A stretch of 64,000 bases of DNA from assembly GCF_900100175.1 (NCBI RefSeq), contig NZ_FNEM01000004.1, positions 124,001 to 188,000 on the forward strand. Reading direction: 5' to 3'. This DNA comes from Ferrimonas sediminum (GTDB taxonomy: Bacteria > Pseudomonadota > Gammaproteobacteria > Enterobacterales > Shewanellaceae). The position numbers and the translations under genes were made by a program. Positions 34,998 through 44,327 of this stretch are shown one piece after another. The notes beneath the pieces were generated by a model, which worked only from the letters and a program-made list of their open reading frames with translations, searched no databases and was not told the DNA's origin. The stretch's first letter is position 1; each line of letters begins with the position of its first letter.

Positions 34998-36218
34998 ATG
35001 GAAATGGCAATCGGCATCAGCATGTTCACCGTGGTGGTGTGCCTGCTGGTCGCGGTGATTCTGTTCGCCAAGAGCAAATTGGTCGCCAGCGGCGATGTCA
35101 CCATCGGCATCAACGACGATCCGGACAAAACCGTCACCACCCCAGCGGGTGACAAACTGCTGGGCGCGTTGGCGGGCCAGGAGATCTTTATCCCCTCCGC
35201 CTGTGGTGGTGGTGGTACCTGTGGTCAATGCCGGGTAACTGTAAAAAGTGGAGGCGGTGAAATTCTGCCCACCGAGCGCGATCACATCACCAAGAAAGAG
35301 GCCAACGAAGGCTGTCGTCTCGCCTGCCAGGTGGCCGTGAAAGACGACATGGAGCTGGAGCTGGAGGAGGAGATCTTCGGCGTTAAGAAGTGGGAGTGCG
35401 AAGTGGTCTCCAACGACAACACCGCCACCTTCATCAAGGAGCTGCGCCTGAAAATTCCGGAAGGGGAAGAGGTGCCGTTTAAGGCCGGCGGCTACATTCA
35501 GATTGAGGCGCCGGCGCACCACGTGAAGTACAGCGACTTCGACATTCCGGATGAGTACCGCGACGACTGGGACAAGTACAATCTGTTCGAGCTGGAGTCG
35601 AAGGTGGAGGAAGACGTACTGCGTGCTTACTCCATGGCCAACTACCCGGATGAGAAAGGCCTGATCATGCTGAACGTGCGTATTGCCACGCCGCCAAGCA
35701 ATGACCTGCCTCCGGGCAAGATGTCGTCGTTCATCTTTAACCTGAAGGCCGGCGACAAGGTCACCATCTCCGGCCCCTTTGGCGAGTTCTTCGTTAAAGA
35801 GGACAGCGACGCCGAGATGATCTTTATCGGCGGTGGTGCCGGTATGGCGCCGATGCGCTCGCACATCTTCGATCAGCTCAAGGGCAAACAGACTAAGCGC
35901 AAGATGAGCTTCTGGTACGGCGCCCGATCCACCCGGGAGATCTTCTATCAGGAGGATTTCGATACTCTGGCGGCCGAGAACGACAACTTCGAGTGGCATG
36001 TGGCGCTGTCGGATCCGTTGCCCACAGACAACTGGGAAGGCTACACCGGCTTCATCCACCATGTGCTGTTGGAAAACTACCTGAAGAACCACAAGGCTCC
36101 GGAAGATTGTGAGTTCTACATGTGCGGACCACCAATCATGAACTCCTCGGTGATCACCATGCTCAAAGAGCTGGGCGTCGAGGATGAGAATATTCTGCTG
36201 GATGACTTCGGCGATTGA
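34998..36218 (+). CDS. nqrF: Na+-translocating NADH:quinone reductase subunit F
   Basis: NADH-oxidising subunit of 406 residues. It has an N-terminal membrane helix (1-25), then a plant-type [2Fe-2S] ferredoxin domain ([14 protein letters not shown] and a later GCRLAC). A FAD/NAD(P)H reductase domain follows, with [26 protein letters not shown] and YMCGPP. It passes electrons from NADH to the FMN sites in NqrB/C. AAGGTAAC ribosome site precedes ATG 34998. Confidence 0.98.
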   Translation: MEMAIGISMFTVVVCLLVAVILFAKSKLVASGDVTIGINDDPDKTVTTPAGDKLLGALAGQEIFIPSACGGGGTCGQCRVTVKSGGGEILPTERDHITKKEANEGCRLACQVAVKDDMELELEEEIFGVKKWECEVVSNDNTATFIKELRLKIPEGEEVPFKAGGYIQIEAPAHHVKYSDFDIPDEYRDDWDKYNLFELESKVEEDVLRAYSMANYPDEKGLIMLNVRIATPPSNDLPPGKMSSFIFNLKAGDKVTISGPFGEFFVKEDSDAEMIFIGGGAGMAPMRSHIFDQLKGKQTKRKMSFWYGARSTREIFYQEDFDTLAAENDNFEWHVALSDPLPTDNWEGYTGFIHHVLLENYLKNHKAPEDCEFYMCGPPIMNSSVITMLKELGVEDENILLDDFGD

Positions 36219-36225
36219 TCTCTGC

Positions 36226-36245
36226 GGGCAGCCTCATGGCTGCCC
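36226..36245 (+). terminator. Hairpin between nqrF and nqrM
   Basis: Stem GGGCAGCC/GGCTGCCC with loop TCAT right after nqrF, followed only by CTTTCTCTG. It probably reduces, not abolishes, transcription into nqrM. Confidence 0.6.
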
Positions 36246-36267
36246 CTTTCTCTGTTAAGGAGCGGTT

Positions 36268-36498
36268 ATGACAGCTTTTATTGCCACCTTTTCCCTGATG
36301 TTGCTGGTGATTCTGATCATGTCAGTCGGTTACCTGTTCCGGCGTAAATCCCTTGCCGGCTCCTGTGGTGGCCTGGCCGGTGTGGGCATCGACAAAGCCT
36401 GCGATTGTCCCGAGCCCTGTGACAAACGCAAAGCCAGAATGGCCGCCGAAGCGGAGCAGCAACGGCATCAACAGTACCTGCAACAACGGATCCTGTAA
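36268..36498 (+). CDS. nqrM: Na+-NQR maturation protein NqrM (DUF539)
   Basis: Small membrane protein needed for iron-centre assembly of the sodium-pumping reductase. The 76-residue protein has one membrane helix and four cysteines in SCGGLAGVGIDKACDCPEPC, as in NqrM of Vibrio. In Vibrio apbE lies between nqrF and nqrM; here it is absent. AAGGAG precedes ATG 36268. Confidence 0.94.
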   Translation: MTAFIATFSLMLLVILIMSVGYLFRRKSLAGSCGGLAGVGIDKACDCPEPCDKRKARMAAEAEQQRHQQYLQQRIL

Positions 36499-36646
36499 CC
36501 GAACATGCCTAGGTAACTGCATAAACATTCAGGCAATTCAATCGCTTGACCTATACTCCCAACGGCTGTTTTTTGCTAACATCCCGACCATCTTTCTTCG
36601 CTGTTGCACAACCTGGACTCAACAGTGTTACCAGTCGGGAGTCGAA

Positions 36647-37015
36647 ATGAAACCCTTATTTGCCCTGATGCTGGCCGCCCTGGCCTCTCAGGCATCTGCC
36701 GCCACCGTTGACGTCAGCATCGAGCTGTCCCTGCCTGGCAGCGACCCTATGACCCTGCAGGTCAGCCCCGAAGCCAATGAATGGGCCCATTACCCACTGG
36801 GCGACTATCAACTCTCCATCCGTCCCAGTACCAGTTCCGATCAGAAAGACGACATCATCACCGTCGACGCCATCCTGACTCAGGGGGCCGGCAACAACAC
36901 CAATCAGCTGCTGATGCCCGCCATTACCGTGCTGTCTGGCGACAAGGGCGCCATCGAATTGGGCAAGCCTCCCCGCTCGGTCAATTTTGCCGTCAGCGCC
37001 ACGCTGGCAGACTGA
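36647..37015 (+). CDS. Hypothetical periplasmic protein
   Basis: A 122-residue exported protein. MKPLFALMLAALASQASAA is a clean signal peptide with an ASA-A cleavage site. The mature part is a beta-rich domain (VDVSIELSLPGSDPMTLQV, GDYQLSIRP, SVNFAVSATL) with no recognised family. GGGAG precedes ATG 36647. A 3' neighbour on the same strand encodes a zinc-ribbon protein 31 bases later, probably co-transcribed. Confidence 0.75.
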   Translation: MKPLFALMLAALASQASAATVDVSIELSLPGSDPMTLQVSPEANEWAHYPLGDYQLSIRPSTSSDQKDDIITVDAILTQGAGNNTNQLLMPAITVLSGDKGAIELGKPPRSVNFAVSATLAD

Positions 37016-37046
37016 TTTCTCACCGTATCTGCAGGACGCGCACGCC

Positions 37047-37298
37047 ATGGCCAAACCCAACAAAAAGGCCCCTGGACGCTCGGTCGATGTGTTTTGCAGC
37101 GGCTGTAACCAGAAGTTGTACCGTTATAAAAAGGGCGGTAATGGCGCCCTGGTAAAGTGCTTTAAAGAGCGCATCAGTGAAGACTACACCGTTACCCCCT
37201 GTATCTGCCCGGGGTGCGGCGTCACCTTTGCCCGCGACACGCTGATCCGAGGCACTCCGGCATTTAAGATGATCGGTGGCAAAGTGCGGATGAAGTAG
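37047..37298 (+). CDS. Small zinc-ribbon-like protein
   Basis: An 83-residue basic protein with a zinc-ribbon pattern: CSGCNQKLYRYKKGGNGALVKC, then CICPGCGVTF. This gives two Cys pairs plus an extra Cys. It may bind nucleic acid, but the family is not named here. The start is ATG 37047 (MAKPNKKAPGRSVDVF). There is no strong ribosome site, so it probably depends on the gene before it. Confidence 0.75.
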   Translation: MAKPNKKAPGRSVDVFCSGCNQKLYRYKKGGNGALVKCFKERISEDYTVTPCICPGCGVTFARDTLIRGTPAFKMIGGKVRMK

Positions 37299-37663
37299 GC
37301 CGACCGTACCTGCCCCCTCGTAACTGCCGGCTCTTGCTCAACCGAATAAATCTCGCTCAAGTCAATGCATCAGCGATTCCTACTGCCGTCAGCGCCCCCC
37401 GCCAGTGACAGCAACGCCCAGCCTCTGAAGTCTGGACAAGCCGTTCATAGTTAACAGAGTGCGTTAGCAGTGGGAGCCAGATCTCACTTTGCGTCAATTG
37501 TTTTAATTTTATTACCTGTTTGTAGTTCTTTTCCTTTTTTACCTTTGCCTTGATGAGTCAGTAGTGATAGCGTTTCGCGTCTAATATTAACTTCATGGCG
37601 AAACTTTAGAGCCAACTAATTTACATAACTTTAATTGTAATAGGCCTAAAAAAGGTAAACATA
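37299..37663. other. AT-rich intergenic region
   Basis: 365 bp with no gene. The right half (37490-37660) is markedly AT-rich compared with the surroundings, as is the following gene. A regulatory role or foreign origin is plausible, but no consensus promoter is clear. AAAGGTAAAC just before 37664 supplies the ribosome site of the next gene. Confidence 0.6.
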
Positions 37664-38503
37664 ATGAGAATTGGCTTACTTTTAGTCGCTCCCATTTTAT
37701 GGGCTGCGTCTTTTTTGGTGCACGCCGAAAACATTCAGGACCGGTGGGAAACTCCAGAGAAAAGTCGCTGGTCTGGTTTTATTAGCTTTGACTACACGCA
37801 AAACAAATACAGCGCAAACGCATATCTATCTGAGCGAATATATTCTGGTACCGCCATTATAAGATACGCACTTAATAAAGATTCTAGGCTCCAGGCGGTT
37901 ATCTCCGGCTATCATTCAAACGACGGTGATGACTACCGCAGCCAGGGAGACTTCTGGAACGACACCTCCCTGTCATGGTCAGAAAATAACGTTTGGAATC
38001 CGTCGGATAGTGTAACAATGAGCACGGAACTGCGGGCCATCTTCCCCACCTCAAGGCTGTCGCAGCGACAGGATCTTGAGTTCTCTGTGCGAGGTGGAGT
38101 GCGATTCAGTTTCGACCTCAGTAAATACGTAAAGGGGCTTTATATAGGCAACAATGTAAGACTGAGAAAGAACTTCCATGAATACGAAAGTGCGGGTGGC
38201 CAGTTGATGACTGAATATCAACTCAGCAACCTATTCACTGTGGATTACTTTTTTGCAAAACGATTCAATTTCAGTGCCTATATTATCGCTCGCCAGAGCT
38301 GGAATTACGACGGTGGAGATTTCTACCCGGATCTGATTCACGGCGAAGAGTTCGGTTATCAGTTATCCGACAATATCGACCTCGCTTTAGGTATGACCAA
38401 TGGCATTACCTATTACAACCAAGAACGCGGCACGAATCCAATTCACGACCTGATTGACTTGGACAAAATGAACTTTTATTTCGTTGCCAACTACCAGTTT
38501 TAA
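37664..38503 (+). CDS. Outer-membrane beta-barrel-like protein
   Basis: A 279-residue exported protein. Residues 1-21 form a signal peptide (LLLVAPILWAASFLVHA-E). The mature part alternates aromatic and polar strands (WSGFISFDYTQNKYSANAYL, FTVDYFFAKRFNFSAYIIAR) and ends in Phe (FVANYQF), the classical outer-membrane barrel terminus. No precise family. Codon use and composition are more AT-rich than neighbours, suggesting transfer. It directly precedes a giant metalloprotease lipoprotein, suggesting a shared pathway. Confidence 0.72.
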   Translation: MRIGLLLVAPILWAASFLVHAENIQDRWETPEKSRWSGFISFDYTQNKYSANAYLSERIYSGTAIIRYALNKDSRLQAVISGYHSNDGDDYRSQGDFWNDTSLSWSENNVWNPSDSVTMSTELRAIFPTSRLSQRQDLEFSVRGGVRFSFDLSKYVKGLYIGNNVRLRKNFHEYESAGGQLMTEYQLSNLFTVDYFFAKRFNFSAYIIARQSWNYDGGDFYPDLIHGEEFGYQLSDNIDLALGMTNGITYYNQERGTNPIHDLIDLDKMNFYFVANYQF

Positions 38504-38521
38504 ATGAACAGGAAATCACCC

Positions 38522-41500
38522 ATGTTTAAAAGGATAGCGATTGCCGTCGCCATCAGTGCCGCATTGGCGGGCTGTGGCACCGAAGAACGGCCCTATGACG
38601 TCTACGAACGACCGGCGGAGGAGATCACCACCGCCTCTCTGGATACCGAGTCGCTGTGGCTGTACATGCCCTCTACCGGCGAAGCCCCGCGCTACGCCAT
38701 GACCCAGCGCGGGTTCTTCCAGGGCGATCCCAAACTGGTGACGCTAAAGTTTGATAAAAAGAACGGCATCTTCGCCGAAGAGGTGGACCGGGATAAGCTC
38801 AGCGCCGACAGCGACAGTCGCTGGGATGCCGACATCAACAAAGCCCCGGTGCTGCGCATTCCCGGAGAGTTCCGTCAATACCGCTGTGCCCTCAACGCCT
38901 ACGACGAGTGCACCAACAAAGAGGAGGTCAACGAAGACGAGGATCTGCTCTGGAGTGACGCCACCCACTTCGTGCCCGAGTATGAGAAGATCGAGTCCAT
39001 CGCTCAGGACAGTGTGCGCGCCTGGTTTACCGCCAGCAACGTCGAAGAGACCGCCGATCCCCGTGTGGTGTCCTATGAGTACAATCCGGAAGAGGGGGTG
39101 ATCAACGTCGAAGTTGAACGCACCTTTACTGCCGATCCCGAAGACCAGTACCAGTTCGGCCCGGACCTGAAAGACTACTCCTTCAAAACCAAGTTCTACT
39201 ACTCGTTGGTCAAGCTGGATAAGCTGACCACCCCGGGGTATGAGCCGGTCTATTATCAGGGCCGCGATCGCGCCTTCTACGGCTTCTTCAACGACGCCAA
39301 AGAAAAGAGCACCGACACTGGCGAGACCAACGTTCAGGGCAGCGTCTACAGCCTGCTGAACCGCTTCGCCCCCGGCAAATCCAGCATCGATTACTACCTG
39401 AGCGACAGCTATCACGACGATGGCAACGAGCTGTACAAACAGGTGACGCTGGACAGCATCGCCGACATCAACACGTCGCTTCAGGGCACCGGTGTACCGC
39501 CCATTCGCATCGTCAACCCCGACAGCAAAGCCGGCGTGCACACCGGTGATCTGCGCTACAACGTGCTGAACCTGATCACCGATCCTGTGGATAGCGGCCT
39601 GTTGGGCTACGGCCCGTCCGCCACCAACCCGCTGACCGGCGAGATCGTTCACGCCCACGTCAACCAGTACGCTGGCGTGATCCGCTCCGCCACCCGTCGC
39701 GTCTGGAATGAGCTGGTGATGCGCTACAACCGCCAGGAGATTGTCCGCCCTGACGAATACACGCCAACTGGCAACACCGCGGCCGACGAGGAGAGCGTCA
39801 ATACCGAAGTCGCCGCCTTCGCAGAGATGCTGGCCGCCGATCGCGGCGCGCCTATCGGTACTCCCGAGTTCAGCAGTGATGAGATCAGCCTGGTCGCCGG
39901 CCAGGTACTGACTCCCCAGATGGCAAACCACAACGTCGTCGATGACCATGCGTTCAATACCCGGCACCCGGACCTGGCGATTCAGTCGTTCAACAAGGAT
40001 CAACAACGCCTGAAGAACCTGTCTGAGCAGAACGCTTACTCCATCGATTTCATGTGGCTGAGCACCCAGTCTAAAGGCTTGATTGACGGCATCGACTACG
40101 CCGCCGGTGGCTACTTCGCCGATGACCAGAACCTGACTCTGAAGGACTGGAACAGCCTGAGCAAAGCCCAGCAATCCAGCATCAGCGACGCCGTCGCGGC
40201 CCACATGTTCCGCTCCACCCTGATTCACGAACTGGGCCACAACCTGGGTCTACGCCATAACTTCATGGGTTCGGTGGATAAAGCCAACTTCTACTCACAG
40301 GCCGAGGCCAAGAGTAAGGGGATGGACAAGGTTCCGGCCTACAGCTCCATCATGGATTACGCCGCCTCGGTGTTCGATGAGCTGCCCAACTACGGTAAGT
40401 ACGACATCGCCGCCCTGCGTTTCGGTTATGGCCGTCAGGTCGAAGCCAACCTCACCACGGAGCAGGTCAATCCGGAAACCAGTGCCACCGAGCGGGTTAC
40501 CGAGAAAAAGTATCTGTCACTGTCGAATCTCGACGCCAAACTGGCCCAGGACTTCAACGCCTTCCCTCGTGGCACGGTTCAGTACATGCGGGACAACTAC
40601 CAGGACAGCGATGAGCTCAAAGAGATCGATCTGGGTGACAACCAGACTCTGGGACTGGCCCTGTACAACTTCTGTACCGACGAACACACCACCACCTCGG
40701 TACTGTGTAATCGTTTCGACGAAGGGACCGACATCAAGGAGCTGACTGAATTCCGCATTCAGAAGTACCGTGACAGCTATGACACCATGAACAAGCGCAA
40801 CGGCCGTCAAAGCTTCTACCAGTTCCACCAGTACAACTACTTCCTCGCCCGTTGGAACGAGTTCCTGCAGATTCGCGATGTGATCGAAAACGTCGAGGAG
40901 ATCGATTACCTGTTTGCCCGTTACCTGGGGGTCAGCAACACCAATGGCCGGGTCTTCAGCGAGATCTACGCCAACAGCTGTCGCGGTGTCGATCGCAGCA
41001 CCATGAACAGCAACTTGAAGAATCTGTGTGACACCTACGACGCCGCCGTCACCGCCGCCGACTTCTTCCTTGAGGTCATGACCACGCCCGACATGGTGTG
41101 CGAGCTGGAGGAAAAATCCGGTGTCCCCGGCGTCCCTAACCGCTACCGCTTTGCCACCCTGTCCGATCTGTGGCGCACCTATGGCCCTGGCATGTCCGAC
41201 AACCGCGACATCCCCACCAGTTGCTATGACGATGAGTTGGTCAGCGTATTGGCCAACCAGCAAAATGAGATCGTGGTTCGCTCCCAGACCCGTGATGGCC
41301 ACATCGAGGCCAGCCTGCAGGCCAACAACCCACATCAGAGCTCGGTCTCCTCGGTGGATCTGCTGGGGACCTGGCCGGACAAACTGCTGGCGGCCCAGAT
41401 GCTGGTACGCCGGGACAGCCCGTTCGTGGACACGGAGAACTCCAGCCTGGCGCTGATCGACATCGAGGGTAAAGTGGAAGAGATCTTCAGCCACCTGTCT

Positions 41501-42457
41501 TACCTGACCGGCAACCCCACCTCCCGTCAGCCGGTATTTGTGGACAACAACGGCGACTATGTCAAAACCGTCGATCGTTATGTGCCGGCCTTAGGCAAAA
41601 TGGTCGATCAGGCGCCGTCCTACCTGTGGCCGATGAAGCGCTTTTTTGGCCTGACTGGCGGCGATCAGTTGAACTACTGGTTTGACGCCTCGACTCCGGA
41701 TACTCCGACGCCGATGTTGCGCGCCCTGCTGACCAACCTGCATACACACGCCTATGCCCGTGAATACGGCCTGAGTGACAATGCGGTTGGGCTCATCGAC
41801 GGCATCAGCCTGCGTAAAGCCGGACCCTATGTGGACACCACGGACGCCCTCACCTTCTCCTGGAAAGCCGATAACTTTGTGGCTTCCCGTCGTAACCTGC
41901 TGGCCAAGGCGATGGCCACCCGCGCCCTGTACACTGACGATCAGAAAGCCAAAGTCGAGCGCCTGGGTAAGGTCGGCTACCGGGTACGCAACGCCCTGAA
42001 CGTGTTCCGCGAGACTCATGATCACCATGAGAGCCGTCTGGTCGCCATCGCCGATGCCGACGCCCTGAAGCTGATGAAGGAAACCACCGGGTTCTCCCGC
42101 TTCTTCCTGATTCGAAACAGCTTTAAGGAATACACCGATGCCGACACCGGCACCAAGTGTCGTCGCCTGGAGGTGGACAGTGAAACGGAAGCGCAGCGCC
42201 TGAGTCGCAAGTGTAATTCACAAGCCAGTCTGGAAAACGCGCTGCAGTCCATCGACCGTGTCGAAGAGGACCGCCTGCCGGCCCTGTACGAACTGGCCAC
42301 CATTTTTGGCGATGCCATTGCCTCCAACAACGGCATCAGCAGCTACGCCAAGGATAAAGAGGTTTACGACTACGATTCCGAGTTGCTTCGCCTGTGGAGC
42401 ACCAACAAGTACGTCGAGTACCGCCGTGCCTTCGAGCAGTTCCCTCTGCTTAACTAA
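38522..42457 (+). CDS. Large zinc-dependent metalloprotease lipoprotein (metzincin, DUF4953/DUF5117-like)
   Basis: A 1311-residue exported lipoprotein. The signal ends in the lipobox LAGC (Cys17), so it is probably anchored to the outer membrane. The zinc site HELGHNLGLRH (569-579) is the metzincin motif HExxHxxGxxH. The Met-turn lies at Met611 in YSSIMDY. The rest is large and mostly unassigned, with many acidic residues. I chose ATG 38522, after AGGAA; ATG 38504 overlaps the end of the preceding barrel gene context. Together with the upstream barrel protein this could be a surface or periplasmic processing system. Substrate unknown. Confidence 0.85.
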   Translation: MFKRIAIAVAISAALAGCGTEERPYDVYERPAEEITTASLDTESLWLYMPSTGEAPRYAMTQRGFFQGDPKLVTLKFDKKNGIFAEEVDRDKLSADSDSRWDADINKAPVLRIPGEFRQYRCALNAYDECTNKEEVNEDEDLLWSDATHFVPEYEKIESIAQDSVRAWFTASNVEETADPRVVSYEYNPEEGVINVEVERTFTADPEDQYQFGPDLKDYSFKTKFYYSLVKLDKLTTPGYEPVYYQGRDRAFYGFFNDAKEKSTDTGETNVQGSVYSLLNRFAPGKSSIDYYLSDSYHDDGNELYKQVTLDSIADINTSLQGTGVPPIRIVNPDSKAGVHTGDLRYNVLNLITDPVDSGLLGYGPSATNPLTGEIVHAHVNQYAGVIRSATRRVWNELVMRYNRQEIVRPDEYTPTGNTAADEESVNTEVAAFAEMLAADRGAPIGTPEFSSDEISLVAGQVLTPQMANHNVVDDHAFNTRHPDLAIQSFNKDQQRLKNLSEQNAYSIDFMWLSTQSKGLIDGIDYAAGGYFADDQNLTLKDWNSLSKAQQSSISDAVAAHMFRSTLIHELGHNLGLRHNFMGSVDKANFYSQAEAKSKGMDKVPAYSSIMDYAASVFDELPNYGKYDIAALRFGYGRQVEANLTTEQVNPETSATERVTEKKYLSLSNLDAKLAQDFNAFPRGTVQYMRDNYQDSDELKEIDLGDNQTLGLALYNFCTDEHTTTSVLCNRFDEGTDIKELTEFRIQKYRDSYDTMNKRNGRQSFYQFHQYNYFLARWNEFLQIRDVIENVEEIDYLFARYLGVSNTNGRVFSEIYANSCRGVDRSTMNSNLKNLCDTYDAAVTAADFFLEVMTTPDMVCELEEKSGVPGVPNRYRFATLSDLWRTYGPGMSDNRDIPTSCYDDELVSVLANQQNEIVVRSQTRDGHIEASLQANNPHQSSVSSVDLLGTWPDKLLAAQMLVRRDSPFVDTENSSLALIDIEGKVEEIFSHLSYLTGNPTSRQPVFVDNNGDYVKTVDRYVPALGKMVDQAPSYLWPMKRFFGLTGGDQLNYWFDASTPDTPTPMLRALLTNLHTHAYAREYGLSDNAVGLIDGISLRKAGPYVDTTDALTFSWKADNFVASRRNLLAKAMATRALYTDDQKAKVERLGKVGYRVRNALNVFRETHDHHESRLVAIADADALKLMKETTGFSRFFLIRNSFKEYTDADTGTKCRRLEVDSETEAQRLSRKCNSQASLENALQSIDRVEEDRLPALYELATIFGDAIASNNGISSYAKDKEVYDYDSELLRLWSTNKYVEYRRAFEQFPLLN

Positions 42458-42476
42458 GTCGTACCACTAAAACACA

Positions 42477-42504
42477 AAGCCGGACCCCAGGGTCCGGCTT
42501 TTTT
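42477..42504 (+). terminator. Rho-independent terminator after the metalloprotease
   Basis: An 11-bp stem AAGCCGGACCC/GGGTCCGGCTT with a two-base loop, then T6, 20 bases after the stop. Confidence 0.9.
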
Positions 42505-42530
42505 ATGCCTCGATGACGTTATGCCTATCC

Positions 42531-43718
42531 TCAATCCGGCTTTCGTGCCCGCACCAACAGGTTTCTCGGGGTCATCTGCCTGTCGCAGAAGGTGCTGATC
42601 TCCACCTCATAGCCCTGCTCTTCCAGATAACAGACCCGATCCAGCACCAGCCACAGCTCCAGAGGACGGCGGAACAGCTGACGCACCGTCTCCATCTGCT
42701 CCACCAGATGCAGCCGTGACTGGCCCTGATCCAGATAGGACTCGAACTCAAGCCCCTCCACAGGCAACGCCAGCCCTTTGCGCTGCGCCGCCCACTGACA
42801 AAACGCCTCAAACCCCTCACCGAGCAGCGACTTGGGCACGTTAGGCAGCGGCAGGTAGCGATCCTGGCCCGTCAACTGGCGCTGCAGGCAGTCAAAGCCG
42901 AGGCGATAACTCAGCTCCAGCTGCCGCTGGCGCTTTACATGGCCCGGGGCAGTGACGGTTTCCTGCAGCGGCAGCTTTAGATCCAGCTTACTCAGATCCA
43001 GATCCAACCCTTGGGCCGCTTGTGATAACGGCTGATAGCGGTCACTGCGGATCAGGTGATAACAGCAGGGGGAGAAAGAGATCGCTTCGGTGCCGGCCCT
43101 GGCCCCGTGGCGCAGCAGCGCCACATGAAGATCGCCGCAGGCGTGCAGGGCCACCGCATGCTGATGTTGCCTAAGGTGGCCGGCCGCCGAGTCGTCGAAG
43201 GCATCGCCATTAACGAACGTCATCGGCAGGCCAAAGCGGGTCGCCAGTGCCTGGCCCTCTTCACACAGACCCGCCTGCCACTCCAGGCTGACCACAGGCT
43301 GATCGCTGGTGGCCGCCAGGGCGCGCCCGAGGTGCCCCTTGCCGGCGCACCACTCCAGCCAGGGCCGGTGACGTTCGGGCAAGGCATCGGAAAACGCGGT
43401 GATCTGCTGCCATTTGCGACCGGGAATCTGCCAGTCGAGCCGGGGCGGATAGGCCTGGGCAGGCTGTTGAACCGGATTGGCCTGAGCCAGCTCGGTCAGT
43501 TCCGCCAGCCAGGGCAGCATCGGCGACAGCTGGGCCTGAAGCTGCGAGGCATCCTGGCGCAGTGCCGTTAACTCTGACAACGAGTGCTGCTGCAACCACT
43601 GACACAACGCCGGCTCCTGCCACGGCAGCGCCAGGCAATCGAAGGGCACAAACTGCCAATAGGGCTTGAGCTCAGCCAGCAACAGGCTCAGGCGCGTAAA
43701 GCGATCAGAATGGGACAT
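42531..43718 (-). CDS. SAM-dependent methyltransferase (Methyltransf_32 type)
   Basis: A 395-residue cytoplasmic protein. The Rossmann methyltransferase motif EWCAGKGHLGRALA lies near residue 123, followed by HACGDLHVALLR and FSPCCYHL. This CC-Y-H pattern is typical of the family that includes eukaryotic GSTCD-type methyltransferases. Target unknown (RNA or protein). It runs opposite to the metalloprotease and lies downstream of the glutaredoxin gene on the same strand, with a 109-bp gap that could hold its own promoter. Confidence 0.82.
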   Translation of the reverse strand: MSHSDRFTRLSLLLAELKPYWQFVPFDCLALPWQEPALCQWLQQHSLSELTALRQDASQLQAQLSPMLPWLAELTELAQANPVQQPAQAYPPRLDWQIPGRKWQQITAFSDALPERHRPWLEWCAGKGHLGRALAATSDQPVVSLEWQAGLCEEGQALATRFGLPMTFVNGDAFDDSAAGHLRQHQHAVALHACGDLHVALLRHGARAGTEAISFSPCCYHLIRSDRYQPLSQAAQGLDLDLSKLDLKLPLQETVTAPGHVKRQRQLELSYRLGFDCLQRQLTGQDRYLPLPNVPKSLLGEGFEAFCQWAAQRKGLALPVEGLEFESYLDQGQSRLHLVEQMETVRQLFRRPLELWLVLDRVCYLEEQGYEVEISTFCDRQMTPRNLLVRARKPD

Positions 43719-43827
43719 AACCAGGGCACAATGAGTGAGAGGGCGACGATTGTAATGGCTTCGAAGGCAAAGATCCTCTGTTGCCTTCGATTGGGTTGAA
43801 CCGGGTCACCCTCAAAAGCAGACGGGC

Positions 43828-44202
43828 TCAGGCCGCCTGGCCATAGCGCTGCTCCAGGTAGGCAATGATGTCACCGGACTCCAGCATCCACTGGCTTCCC
43901 TGGGCATCATCGATGCGCAGACAGGGCACTTTGACCTTACCGGCATTGTGCTCCAGTTCCTGACGGAACTGAGGGTGGCGATTCACATCCCGGGTTTCTA
44001 TGGGCAGGTTGAGGCGATGCATGGCCCGGCGCACCTTGATGCAGAAGGGGCAAGCGTAAAACTGATACAGAGACAGCGACTGCAACTCCTCGGCAATTCG
44101 GGCCTGCTGCTCCTCAGAGCGTTTCATTTTACTGCCGCGGGTAACGAGGTCCCCAAGGGCAATGGCCCGTCCCAATCCTTCGCGTACAATCTTAACCAGC
44201 AT
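43828..44202 (-). CDS. Glutaredoxin-family protein
   Basis: A 124-residue thiol-redox protein. After an N-terminal extension (MLVKIVREGLGRAIALGDLV) the thioredoxin fold begins LYQFYACPFCIKVRRAMHRLNL, with the CPFC active site. It continues with KVKVPCLRI (cis-Pro) and ESGDIIAYLEQRY, as in glutaredoxins and GST N-terminal domains. AGGA lies eight bases before ATG 44202. It likely acts in disulfide reduction or iron-sulfur handling. Confidence 0.9.
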   Translation of the reverse strand: MLVKIVREGLGRAIALGDLVTRGSKMKRSEEQQARIAEELQSLSLYQFYACPFCIKVRRAMHRLNLPIETRDVNRHPQFRQELEHNAGKVKVPCLRIDDAQGSQWMLESGDIIAYLEQRYGQAA

Positions 44203-44289
44203 GAATGAGTCCTATTCGGTATTTAGCTGGCGCCATTGTACCCCGAACCTGGACAAAAGGGCAGAGATCACAAAAACCACCAAAATCAA

Positions 44290-44312
44290 TCGGGGCGCAC
44301 AAGGCACCCCGA
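44290..44312 (-). terminator. Terminator after mscS-like gene
   Basis: On the minus strand TCGGGGTGC-CTTGT-GCGCCCCGA forms a nine-bp stem with one G-U pair, followed by a partial T-rich run, just after the channel gene stop. Confidence 0.6.
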
Positions 44313-44327
44313 CTCCCGGCCACACCG

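Noticed and set aside
25000-37300. A second outer copy of the ssrA attachment repeat that would include the ferrosome-like cluster in a larger island
   Set aside because: I saw no third copy of the 29-bp repeat after 24988, so the cluster cannot be assigned to the ssrA element.
38744-40240. Minus-strand open frame of 498 codons inside the metalloprotease gene
   Set aside because: Opposite-strand shadow produced by GC-rich codon bias; no ribosome site or family motif.
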